From Blastocladiella britannica (lineage: Eukaryota > Blastocladiomycota > Blastocladiomycetes > Blastocladiales > Blastocladiaceae): a DNA stretch of 16,984 nucleotides. Position 1 is the stretch's first letter. The number at the start of each line of letters is the position of its first letter. The notes beneath the pieces were generated by a model. That model was not told the origin of the DNA and made no database searches. It saw only the letters and a list, made by a program, of their open reading frames with translations. Shown piece after piece: positions 1 to 8,537 of this stretch. Both the position numbers and the translations under genes were made by a program. The stretch covers positions 1 through 16,984 of the forward strand of contig MU624929.1 in NCBI GenBank assembly GCA_025349905.2, in the 5' to 3' direction.

Positions 1-60
1 CGCATGCGGCTGCGGGATTGGCGCGCCCATCCCAGTCCACGCGCGGTGTCGTTCATGTGC

Positions 61-375
61 TCAAACTCGAATACTGGAAGTGCGGTCGCGGAACCTGCGC
101 AGCGTGGGCTCGGACTGCATGATGATGGTGAGGTGGGCCGCCGCGCGCCAGATCGCGGGGTTGACCAGAGATTCCCATTCGAGCGTGCTTGTGCTGTGGC
201 CATTGCACTTGGTCAGTGGCACGCGGTACCATAATGCATCATGGTCTTTTTTGGGCTCGTTCAGCGAGATGAGAAGAACGGAGCACTCCCTCCCACGACG
301 GGGCACGAGAGGACAATACACAGCGCAGCATGAGCCAGCCAGAAGCCCGGGGACGCAGAATACCAGAGCGAGCAA
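61..375 (-). CDS. Possible exon of an unrecognised gene at the window edge
   Basis: Reading the minus strand, a frame is open to a TGA at 63-61. Its last 50 or so codons (about 215-64, including LVNPAIWRAAAHLTIIMQ and EPTLRRFRDRTSS) use mostly C or G in third positions, like the confirmed genes here. The upstream part is hydrophobic but has no ATG in frame, so the true start must lie in another exon or the left end is not coding. Just past the TGA another frame is open to the window edge (begins VFEFEHMNDTARG), which suggests a missed intron or a one-base sequencing error. No family is recognised. The boundaries are provisional. Confidence 0.25.
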   Translation of the reverse strand: MLALVFCVPGLLAGSCCAVYCPLVPRRGRECSVLLISLNEPKKDHDALWYRVPLTKCNGHSTSTLEWESLVNPAIWRAAAHLTIIMQSEPTLRRFRDRTSSIRV

Positions 376-589
376 TGTCTGGAGTGCAGACTGGCCGAGA
401 GTTCTCTCTTTCGATTAAACCTGGCGGCGGCTGACGATGGCGGTACCGGGGGTCACCACCCACTCCCGACCCCGCCAGGCCCGCACACCTTTTTGCCGCT
501 TTATACACACACCGCTTGGCACCTTGGATGGTTGATCGACACGCATACACACACAGTTCTTTTCAAGGCGCCCGACACGAGCCTCGGAG
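376..589. other. Spacer with probable 5' ends of two divergent genes
   Basis: This spacer separates a probable minus-strand exon from a plus-strand gene. It holds a TATA-like TTTATAC around 500-507 followed by short CA repeats. An ATG at 437 lies in the same frame as the coding segment starting near 590 but meets a TGA at 533, so an intron would be needed to use it. No RNA gene is seen. The promoter reading is inference only. Confidence 0.25.
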
Positions 590-1796
590 CTGGATATCAA
601 CATCACATGCGTGGACGGGACGTACGAGGTCTGCGACGAGGCGTACGAGCTTTACGCCATCGTCGGTGTCGTCCGCGGCGAAGTGTACCCGGGCCACCAA
701 GTTCCGCCGTACTTGGTTCGATTGTACTCTCCGGTGGCGTGGTAGCGAGCACGGGGGCGTTGGTTCTGGCAGTGGCGACCCGGTGCTTGATGCAGAGGCG
801 GGAATGTCGGATGGGTGTTTTTTTTTTCCTTGCCGTTTTACCAGCGAGTCCGTCGCCAAACAGTCAACTTCAAAATGTACAAGACAATCGATCGAGTACT
901 GGACGTGTGGGTACCCGTGTTGCCTGCACTCGGCGTTCCTTCTTTGCAAGCATCTTGTATATTTCGCATTCAAGCTCCATGGCGTCAGCTCGCTGGATGG
1001 GAGGGGTTTTCGTCTGCAGTCGGTCCGCCCATACCTGTTGATCGAGGGCGTCCACGACGGCTGGTCCGGGAACCGACAGACCACGAGCGATTTGGGTCGT
1101 CGTTCGAGACGCCTGCCGATCAATGACGCTGCGGGCAACCACCTGGGATGGGGGACGACGCCCCCGCCGGCGGATTTGATGCCTCCTTTTTGCAGCTGGC
1201 CGGGAGGAGCGCGCCGGTTTAGGACCTCAAGCGATCTTTTTTCAGCAGAGCCGGAACCGGACGGTCCCGGCCCTTGCGTGCACTTGGGTGACCCGAGCGA
1301 CCCGCGCACGTTTTACGTGAAACGTGCACCGGCCGACCATCCTGAACCCGACTACCTGCCCATGATCATGGGCTTTGCACGGGCAGACATGACCACCAAC
1401 TCGCTGCTGGATCTCATGCAGCGTTTCGGCACCCAAGCCAAGACCATCAACGACCCGCCGCCGAGTGTGCCGCGCCCGAACACCGCCTCTGCGGACACGG
1501 CGGCTCCGACCCGCTCGTCGGATGCGACTGCCCGTGCTGAGGCCACCAAGCATTTCGGGACAGTGTTCAAGGAGCACTGCCACGAGGACGCCATTGATCT
1601 CTTTGTCATGATGCGGTCATGGCTTACGGTCCTGGCCATGACAGCGGCGGCGGTCTCGGTCGTCGAAAACCTGTTCCCGCAACTCTGCGGCAACCACACC
1701 GCCGCAGAGCTGCCGAGATCCGCACCAAGGCGCCGAACGCGGGCCCAGACGCACGTCCGATCCTGGAGCTGTTCGCGGTACTTTCCCCAATGGTGA
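590..1796 (+). CDS. Uncharacterised multi-exon protein, splicing not fully resolved
   Basis: Two stretches look clearly coding on the plus strand by third-position G/C. One at about 587-739 reads LDINITCVDGTYEVCDEAY, then YAIVGVVRGEVYPGH and QVPPYLVRLYSP. The other, at about 973-1700 in a different frame, includes SVRPYLLIEGVHDGW, RTFYVKRAPADHPEPDYLP, MIMGFARADMTTNSLLDLMQ and TKHFGTVFKEHCHEDAIDLF. At least one intron must lie between them; GT at 742 with a T-rich AG at 844 would keep the frame, but the exon after 844 is weak. Near the 3' end (about 1700-1790) a second frame also looks coding (AAEIRTKAPNAGPDARPILE), so another junction or an indel is possible. The stop used here is TGA 1794-1796. 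No signal peptide, membrane helix or known catalytic motif is visible, and I do not recognise the family. It may prove to be two genes. Confidence 0.4.
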
Positions 1797-1957
1797 CGTT
1801 CCCACCTGCTTTTCAACCATCATATGCTGTTTTTCCCTCTTGCCCGTGACAGCACTCGACGTGGTAATGCAAAGAATATAACAATTTAATATCTTATTAC
1901 AATTAGCAAAGTACAGTGGAACGACTACAGAGTATAAAGGAGGGGCTGGTCTGTTTC
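1797..1957. other. Convergent 3' regions
   Basis: This AT-rich 161-nt gap separates the stop of the plus-strand gene from the TGA of the minus-strand HMG-CoA reductase. TTTAAT at 1885-1890 reads ATTAAA on the minus strand, a possible polyadenylation signal for the reductase. No RNA gene or ORF of note is seen. Both transcripts probably end here, perhaps overlapping. Confidence 0.4.
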
Positions 1958-4490
1958 TCAAAAGAACTTGTTGGACTCAGGGTTGGTGTTGGTACTGCTG
2001 ATCGACAATCCCGACGGGTTGCGGCGCATGCTGGCGTACAAGTGATGCGACATGATGTACTCGGACGCGGCGTCGACCGAAATGCGCGCATTGTCAATCA
2101 TCCACTGCGTGACCTCGGCGATCGCCTGTGAGGGCGCGCCGGCGGCAATCGCAATGTTGCGCGCGTGCAAGTGCATGTGGCCGCGCTGAATGCCCTCGGT
2201 CGCGAGCGCTCGCAGCGCCGCGAAATTCTGTGCAAGCCCGACGCAGCACAGGATCGCGGCCAGGCGCCGTGAGCTCGGGAACCCCATCATCCCCAACGTG
2301 TACTGGTACAGCGGGGTCGTGGACAGCGCACCGCCGCGGGTGCCGACAATCACGGGAATCGCGAGCGACCCGCACAGGTACCAGGTGCCCTGGCTGCCGC
2401 TGCCATTGGTCCCGGGGCCTTGCTCGACCCAGTACCGCGTCAACGACGAGTACGCGGCGTTGAAGGGGGCCGGTTCCTGGTGAATGCCCGGCGTCGGCGA
2501 CGATGTCCGCTGTTCCTCGGCGCCGTTGCCCGCGGCCCACGAGTGACACGCGGCTTCGACCGCGCGCCAGTCTTGTCCCGTCGCCAGCGCCACCGCGTCA
2601 ATCCCGTTCATGATCCCCTTGTTGTGGGTGGTGGCGCGGTACACGTCGTCGCACGCCCACTGGTACGCCTCGATGACACGTGCGGCCACCTGCTCGCCCG
2701 TGAACCCCTTGTACGCCAGTGTCGACACGGGTACCCGGAACGATGCCCGCGACAGCCGCACCGGGTTCAAGTTGGTGACGATGCGTAAGCCGACGCGGGC
2801 GCCATGGCCTGCCAGCGCAGCCAGGTGCTGCGATGTGCCCTCGGCGACCGTGGACGCGCAGTTGGCGCCCATCGCATCGCACACGTCCACGTGAATGTGC
2901 ACCACCAGCCAGTAGTTGCACGCCTTTTGGCGCTCGGCCCGCTGTGGGTCGGTGGGTGGGAGGTGCGCGGCCAAGAACGCGGCGGTGGTCGCGTCCCGGG
3001 GATGCTGGGTGACGGACGTGGTTGTTGGCGAGTGTGGGAGGCGAGGGACGCGACGAACCAGGAGGTTGACGGCGCCGCCGCCGCGCTTGTGCATGTTCAC
3101 GCAGTGCTGGTTGGCGATGGCCAGGATCTCCTTCTTTTGGGACGTGATCTATGTATTCATGGACAAGTGAGCCGACACATCTAATTTGTCAATGAAATAA
3201 TGGAATACATACCGCTGCTTCGGCGCTCTCCATGTCCTGATCAAGGATATCGAGAAGCTGCACTTGGGCAGTAATGATGTTGCGCTCGGGGGTGCTGGTA
3301 CGGAACCCGATCGAGTCGGCCGAGCAGAGCACCTTGGCTGCGCCTGAGACGGCAGCCACGACCGACGGCTCTTCCACGGCCATGGGCACCACGGTCGGGA
3401 CACCGTCAATGACAAAGTTGAGTGCCAGGCCAACCGGCATTCCCATTGTCCTGTGATCCTTAAAATTCAGTAAGCAAAGGTATGTCAAACTGAAGGACAA
3501 ATGAACACGCACCCAATGCAGTTCTCAATCATATGGTCGGCAATGTCCTCGTCCAATCCGCAAATGGGGAACTTGTCGTCCATGAGCGACATCGGAATCC
3601 CGGCGCCGTTCGAGCCACTCACGGCCATGCGCAGCATCCCAGGCGAGATAGCAGCCGCATCTAACGACGACGCGAGCGATGGATTATCGGTCCCGCTGCT
3701 GCTGCTTCGCTGCGGCGACGTCTGGGTCGGGACCTCGCTGGTCCCCGAATCATTGAGCCACGCCGACGCCGCCTCATCAAACATGTGCGGAAACGCCAAG
3801 CGGATCCGGTTTTGGCGTTCCTTGAGCGACCGCTTGTAGAATCCGGCCCAAATCGATGGCGCGTCGCCTGATCCTGGTGCGCCGCGGCCGCCGCCGGGAA
3901 CGGTCATGCTAGTGGAGCTGGCGGATTTCGGTACGGGGCGGGACGACCTGGGGCCTACGGTCAACGGCCCATCGTCTTCGGCTCCGGGAACGGTCAGCGC
4001 TGTTGGTGACATGACGGTGGGTGGTGTGGAGCAAGTAGAGTCTGAATTCGAGTCGGACGAGCACCTATTATCGCTTGTTGTGTTAGCTACATATTGCCAG
4101 CATACTATAGAGTGTGTAGTCACCGCCAACAGCAGCATGCAAGTGTAGCATACGCGCATGAGGATGGGGCACAACGAAAAATAGCAAAATATAAAAACAG
4201 ACCTACTGGCTCTCAGTAGAAGGGAATCCCGGGAAAAGCGGGTCGCGCGTAACGGTGGTGCTGATGGCTTCTGTGGCAGCGGATGTTGACAACGCCCAGT
4301 CTTCGACCCACGCTGGTTTGTATAACGGGCGGGGACGCGTCAAGTTGCCTGCTGAGGAGGAAGAGGTTGGCCGAGGCGGAGGACGAAATGCAGATGCAGT
4401 GGAGCTAATGGAAAGTGAGTCTTTCGATGACGACGCGAGATGCGGTTCCGAAAGTAGCGGTGACGAGGACAGGTCAGCCGAGGTGGTCAT
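1958..4490 (-). CDS. Class II (bacterial/degradative-type) HMG-CoA reductase
   Basis: HMG-CoA reductase interconverts HMG-CoA and mevalonate using NAD(P)H. Modelled exons are 4490-4207, 4064-3513, 3450-3213 and 3148-1958; the introns (142, 62 and 64 nt) all have GT..AG ends and keep frame, giving about 754 residues. Class II signatures appear in order: GFYKRS near 169, ADHMIENCIG near 270, the catalytic Glu in AVEEPSVVAA near 305, KRGGGA near 379, DAMGAN near 449, the Lys in ATTHNKGIMNG (K535), Asp in ATGQD (D551) and His in GHMHLHARN (H682). Lys-Asp spacing is 16, as in Pseudomonas mevalonii. The membrane anchor and sterol-sensing helices of class I enzymes are absent, so it should be soluble. 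A Ser/Pro-rich N-terminal extension and several inserts make it longer than the roughly 430 residues usual for class II. If exon 1 belongs to another transcript, translation could start at ATG 4012. Direction of the reaction and cofactor cannot be read from sequence. Confidence 0.88.
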
Positions 4491-4639
4491 GAGGATGAGA
4501 CAATGGCTGGCGATCCCGGTCGCGGCGTGGCGGTACAAAGGGCTGTCAAAGGGCGCTGATGGCGTGAAAGGCGAAAGGAAGTTAGGGCCCTGTGTTGGGT
4601 CGCGTTAGGTGGCTCCTTGAGGATTCAAAATTGTATGAA

Positions 4640-4656
4640 TTTTTTTTTTTTTTTTT
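4640..4656 (+). repeat. Poly(T) tract
   Basis: Seventeen consecutive T lie between the reductase start (4490) and the stop of the neighbouring C7orf25-like gene (4712). On the minus strand this is poly(A) upstream of the reductase ATG, a typical poly(dA:dT) promoter element of compact genomes. It could equally sit in the 3' end of the upstream gene. Confidence 0.7.
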
Positions 4657-4709
4657 GGCGAATTGAAATCCGCCCAAAGAGAAGGAGCAAAAATCAGGAG
4701 ATCAATTAC

Positions 4710-6563
4710 TCACCTTCCCCCCTGTCCATTGGAGATCAATGCAGCCGCAAGCATACTCTTCTGCTCAGTGAGCGATCGCGGCTGGTGCACCCACGCCGCG
4801 CACGCAATCCCGAGCTCCTGCACGGACCGCACCATGGCAAGATTCGCAGTGATGGTGACGCATCCCAGCATGTGCGCCGTCCCGAGCACCGTGGCGTGCG
4901 ACCATTTGAATTTCCCCGGCCGCCGCCCATTGATGTGCTTGGCACGCCCCGGTCCCTCGGTGGTCAGTCGCTCGAGCTCAGCATACACCGGCGAAATATC
5001 GTCTCCATCGATGCTCTCGATCGACCGCAGGCGTTGCAGTGGACCCAGGATCGTGCGGTGTCGCGGCAACAGAAGGCGAGCCGCTGCGGCCGCGGGACTC
5101 TCGCCGTCCGCGATGGCCGCGCGCCACTGCTTTCCCTGGTCGATCGCGCTCTGCTCGGCGTTCGTATCGATCGGAAAGTCGGTTCCATCGTGCAAGTGGT
5201 TAAAGTCGCCCGGCTCAAACAGCTCGGGTAGGAGAAGAAGGACGCGGATCCGCTCGGTCGGGCCCGCGACCGATTTCATGATGGTTTGGAAGTGCGCGAG
5301 CGCCTGCCGTGTTGCCACGAGCCGGTGCCGCGCCAGTAAACTGGTGAGGGGTACGAGCAGATGAGTTGCACGTTCCGATTCGAGCTGCGCCGCAAAGATG
5401 GGTTGTGCCGAGACCGACTCGGGCATCGTGTGCGTGTGCGAGAGCTGGCTCGCAAGCGCAATCAGCGTCGATCCGTCCAAGTTGACCGTGGACGTGAGCG
5501 GCGGAACAATAAGCGGGTGGGACCCCGCATTTAAGTGCCTGGGCAGCGTGTCCAGCGCCGTGAGGATGGCGGCAAACTGGGCCGCGACCGATGCGTGTTG
5601 GACCAAAGATACGTGGGTAAGCACGCCCGTAGAACGAATCAGCCGATCCACGCGAGCGTCCAGCTCGTCGAGCCCGGTAAAGTGCATGACCACGCTCGGG
5701 GCGCTGCCGTGAATGGGGTTGGCCGCTGCCGCCGTCACGAACTGGCGGAGCGTCCTGATGCTGGCGGGCTCGAGGGTATACAAGTCGGGCGTGCCTCGGC
5801 CATTGCCATTCAGTCCAGTACCGTCATCATCGTCATCACTCTCGTTCCAGTCCGAGTCCGACTCCGATTCCGAGTAATTGGGGTCGTCGAGAAACTCGCG
5901 CTCCACGGCCCGCGCACTCGCCGCCCGCAGTCGGATCCACGTGGTCCCGTGGTTTGCCACCACGTCCACCTTGACCGATTGCTCGAGCTCGAGATTCTTG
6001 CGTATCGCGGGAGGACACGTGCACATGGCAACTGCGTCAGTATCACCCGAAGGCGCTGCTGTCGACAAGTGCGGCTGGCACGTCGGGCACGGCAAAGAGT
6101 ACGCGAACGTCTTCATGACCGCAACCGGGTGTCGCGCGGTGCACAGCGTCAACACGACGACTTCTAAGTGCGGGACGTTGGTCTACCAGGTTTGGTCCAT
6201 TTATTTTTAAGTCAGCACACTATAGTGGCCATCGCCGCGGTATAGATAATGAGCGCACACACAAACCGAGCTGACATGGTGGGCGCGAATAGTGTCGGGC
6301 GCGGCAAGCAGTTTCTCCAGGAACCGAGCCTCGCTGCGGATCGCACTGTCGAGTTTCAATAGGCCTTCGATCGGGGTGCGAGGGTCATCGGGCGACGTTG
6401 CCGGCCAGACGCGACCAGTGCCCGCTTCCATTCCCATGGCGACACAGGCGCCATTGTCGACGGCGGTGGCCGGTTGCCAGGATCCGAGAAGCTGCAAGAG
6501 CAATCGGCAGCGCGCAAGCAAGGACTGTGCGCTACTGGCGAGCGAGTGATCTGGCTCTTCCAT
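4710..6563 (-). CDS. C7orf25/UPF0415 family protein (DUF1308, PIN-like)
   Basis: Two exons, 6563-6267 and 6182-4710, join across an 84-nt intron in phase 0 and encode about 589 residues. The N-terminal helical region (SLLARCRLLLQLLGS, then IEGLLKLDSAIRSEARFLEKL and HHVSSTNVPHL across the splice) resembles the start of human C7orf25, whose equivalent ends in a similar S-T-N-L-x-H-L. The middle has VKVDVVANHGTTWIRLRA, matching the family's VDVVA-x-G-x-TW motif, then an acidic Ser/Asp/Glu stretch. The C-terminus (ATVLGTAHMLGCVTITANLA, then VRSVQELGIACAAWVHQPR and LTEQK) matches the DUF1308 end, which is described as PIN-like. The molecular role of this family is not established. The TGA stop lies inside a consensus donor (AAGGTGAGT), so a further short 3' exon is possible. 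ATG 6561-6563 is the only start that begins the conserved helix properly. Confidence 0.82.
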
Positions 6564-6603
6564 TTTTCGTTGTTGTATTGGAGTTGTGATCCGAAAAGAG
6601 AAG

Positions 6604-6617
6604 TTTTTTTTTTTTTT
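6604..6617 (+). repeat. Poly(T) tract between tandem minus-strand genes
   Basis: Fourteen T lie in the 79-nt gap between the predicted TAA of the export-adaptor gene (6643) and the ATG of the C7orf25-like gene (6563). On the transcribed strand this is poly(A) about 40 nt upstream of that ATG, consistent with a poly(dA:dT) promoter element. Confidence 0.6.
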
Positions 6618-6642
6618 CATTTCATTTTTAAAAAATAAGCGG

Positions 6643-8466
6643 TTACCACTGGGATGCAGCACCGGCGAAGCGGCTTTGGTAAAACAGGTGAGGAGAGAGC
6701 AACTTGGAGAAAGAAAAATGAGAAAAAGTACCTGCGAGGGACGTCCGTCATGGCACGCACGCCAAGTGCCTTGGTCAGGGTGTCTAGGACGTGCTCCGGG
6801 GTCGGAATCAAGTCGATCTTGATGCGGTATCCTGTGCCATATTCGCAATGTCAATATTTCAGTCCTTGGCAACTAATGAAGAAAAAAGGTACCATCGACA
6901 AGCACATCGTGGTACTTGCGAATCACAGTCTGGGCTGCTTCACGGCTGTTGAACGACACCAGTGCCTTGCCCGGGCCCATTTGGACGTCCAGGACATCGC
7001 CGTCCTGAGCAAATACGGCCTATTTTGGGTGTTGAAAGACGGTAAGTACACCACTCACCATCAAACAAATAAAAGGGGATCGTACCCTCAAATCGGTTGC
7101 AGTCACGCTCGGATTCAGGTTGGTAACGCGGATCGAGTGAACTACGGTCCCAGCAGCACCACTACCACCGGCAACGGAGGAACTGAACGACGATTCATGC
7201 TGATGCTGATGCTGATGCTGATGCTGTGGCGGCGGGGGAGCAGGCAGAGGCACCATCACAGGTGCCGAGGGCTGCGCCATTGACATGTGCGCCATCATTG
7301 GCATGGACATGGCCGGGTGGTAAGCGGACATGGCGTATGCGGGGCCGGCCGTCATCATCTTTTGTTTTATGAAGGTGAGCAAAAAAGGAACAGCAAGCAA
7401 AAATGAAGAAAAACATACAGCGGGCGGCGGCATCATGTGCGATGCGACCACCTCTCCGGGCTCCGGCGCGCCTCCTTGGTTACCAGAGGCGCGCGTCCGC
7501 GGCCGATCGCGACGACCACCACCGCCGCCGGCACCACGCGTGCGCGAGGCCGAGCGAGACCGCGACCGCGACCGCGAGCTACTGGAGCTGCGCGACGCAG
7601 AGCGGTTCGGGCGGCGGCGACGGCCGCGGCTCCCCGAGGCGTCCGCAGACCGATCGCGCGCGCCGCCGCCACTGTTGCCCGAGTTGCGCGGCAAGCGGCG
7701 GCCGCGCGAGGTGCTGCGGCGCGAGCGGCGGCCATTGTTGCTGCCGCCATTGCGCGGCGGAGACCGCGAACGCGAGCGTGTCGACGCCTGGGCTGGCTTC
7801 CAGGTCGACGATCCCGGCTTGCTGGGCAGGCCGGGGGCCGGCGGCAGGACGACTTCGATCGGAGCGGCGGTGATGGCGACGGGACTATGCAGATGGCGTG
7901 AGCAAAAATTGATCGGTATAAAAGGCTTCCGCCCATGGGATAATAATAAAAAGGACGCACCCATTGCGGTGCGAGACAATGTGGATAGGCCCATCGGGAA
8001 TCGTGCGTCTGGGCGCAGCTCCGCGCTGAGCAGGAGTGCCCGAGGCAGTCTTGGGAGCGGCATGGGCAGCAGTGGCAGGAGTAGTAGTGCGCGGAATCAG
8101 CTGGCGCAGGTCCTTGGGCGGGATCTGGTTGCGCAGGTCGTTATTGGGCAGGCGGCTACTGCCGGCGGTGGCTGGGGACGAAGCGCCTGCCTTGCTGCCG
8201 CCCCGGAGCTCGGTGGTGGTCAGGGCCTTGGCCGGTAAGGTTGAGCGCAGGTCCCTGGTCGAGAACGCGGCGCCGGGGCGTGAGGACAGCGTGGCGCGCA
8301 GATCAACGGGCCGCTTGGTGCTGCTGTTTTTTGTTGACGACGGTTGCTTCTTCTTTGTGGGTTGCTGTTGATGATGCTTTGACGAGGCGACGGCGGCCCG
8401 GTTGGCCTTGATGATTTCGTCGAGCGAGAGCCCGGGGGATACGGCGCCGAGAGGAGCGGCCATCAT
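6643..8466 (-). CDS. ALYREF/POLDIP3 (SKAR)-like mRNA export adaptor
   Basis: Six exons fit: 8466-7961, 7884-7419, 7358-7086, 7019-6893, 6831-6732 and 6673-6643, with introns of 58-76 nt all keeping frame, for about 500 residues. Near the N-terminus LSLDEIIKANR (about 13-23) matches the UAP56-binding motif of ALYREF, UIF and SKAR. Residues about 50-130 carry repeated DLR motifs (VDLRATL, RDLRSTL, NDLRNQI, KDLRQLI), recalling the DAR repeats of POLDIP3. Next come an RS-rich region (about 205-290), a Met/Pro/HQ-rich linker, and a compact RRM (RNP2-like IRVTNL, RNP1-like KALVSF, ending YRIKIDL). Such proteins link spliced mRNA to the helicase UAP56/Sub2 and the export receptor; this role is inferred from architecture. 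The final exon (RSRFAGAASQW then TAA) is chosen for normal intron length; other C-termini are possible. ATG 8463 is an equally good start. Confidence 0.8.
7198..7226 (-). repeat. TGCTGA hexamer microsatellite encoding His-Gln repeats
   Basis: Four perfect TGCTGA units plus TGCTG read on the minus strand as alternating CAG CAT, giving an HQHQHQHQH run in the linker just before the RRM of the export-adaptor gene. Because the unit is six bases, length changes keep frame. Confidence 0.85.
7480..7790 (-). other. RS-domain coding segment
   Basis: Within exon 2 of the export-adaptor gene, the minus strand encodes an Arg/Ser-dense region: STRSRSRSPPRNGG, RRSRRSTSRGRR, then SSSSRSRSRSRSASRTRG and a glycine run. 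Such regions are phosphorylated by SR kinases in known splicing and export factors. All three plus-strand frames also look long here because the base composition is skewed, but the RS periodicity is only in the minus frame. Confidence 0.8.
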
Positions 8467-8537
8467 TGCTATTGTGGCCGTGGTATTTTCTTTCGTTTTT
8501 GGTCCTCTTGAGTTGCCGCGAAAAGAGAAAAAAAGAG
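8467..8537. promoter_or_regulatory. 71-bp divergent promoter/5' leader region
   Basis: Only 71 bp separate the ATG of the minus-strand export adaptor (8466) from the ATG of the plus-strand Sfi1-like gene (8538). The spacer has a T-rich half (8488-8507) and an A-rich half (8519-8537) and no TATA box. Either the two 5' leaders are very short or transcription starts inside the neighbour's coding region. The Sfi1-like protein could start later, at ATG 8556, which would add 18 bp. Confidence 0.55.

Noticed and set aside
563..1309. Long open frame on the minus strand opposite the uncharacterised gene
   Set aside because: Third-position G/C preference and protein-like composition favour the plus strand in the same region; the minus frame looks like a composition shadow.
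1958..4490. Bacterial contamination as the source of the class II reductase
   Set aside because: The gene has three GT..AG introns and the same codon bias as flanking eukaryotic genes, with no break in composition at its borders.
7915..7925. TATAAAAG motif on the plus strand
   Set aside because: It lies within intron 1 of the minus-strand export-adaptor gene and no plus-strand gene starts nearby.
7330..8238. 302-codon plus-strand frame opposite the export adaptor
   Set aside because: It runs across minus-strand introns and gives Arg/Pro-rich low-complexity protein; the minus strand has the UAP56 motif, RS domain and RRM.
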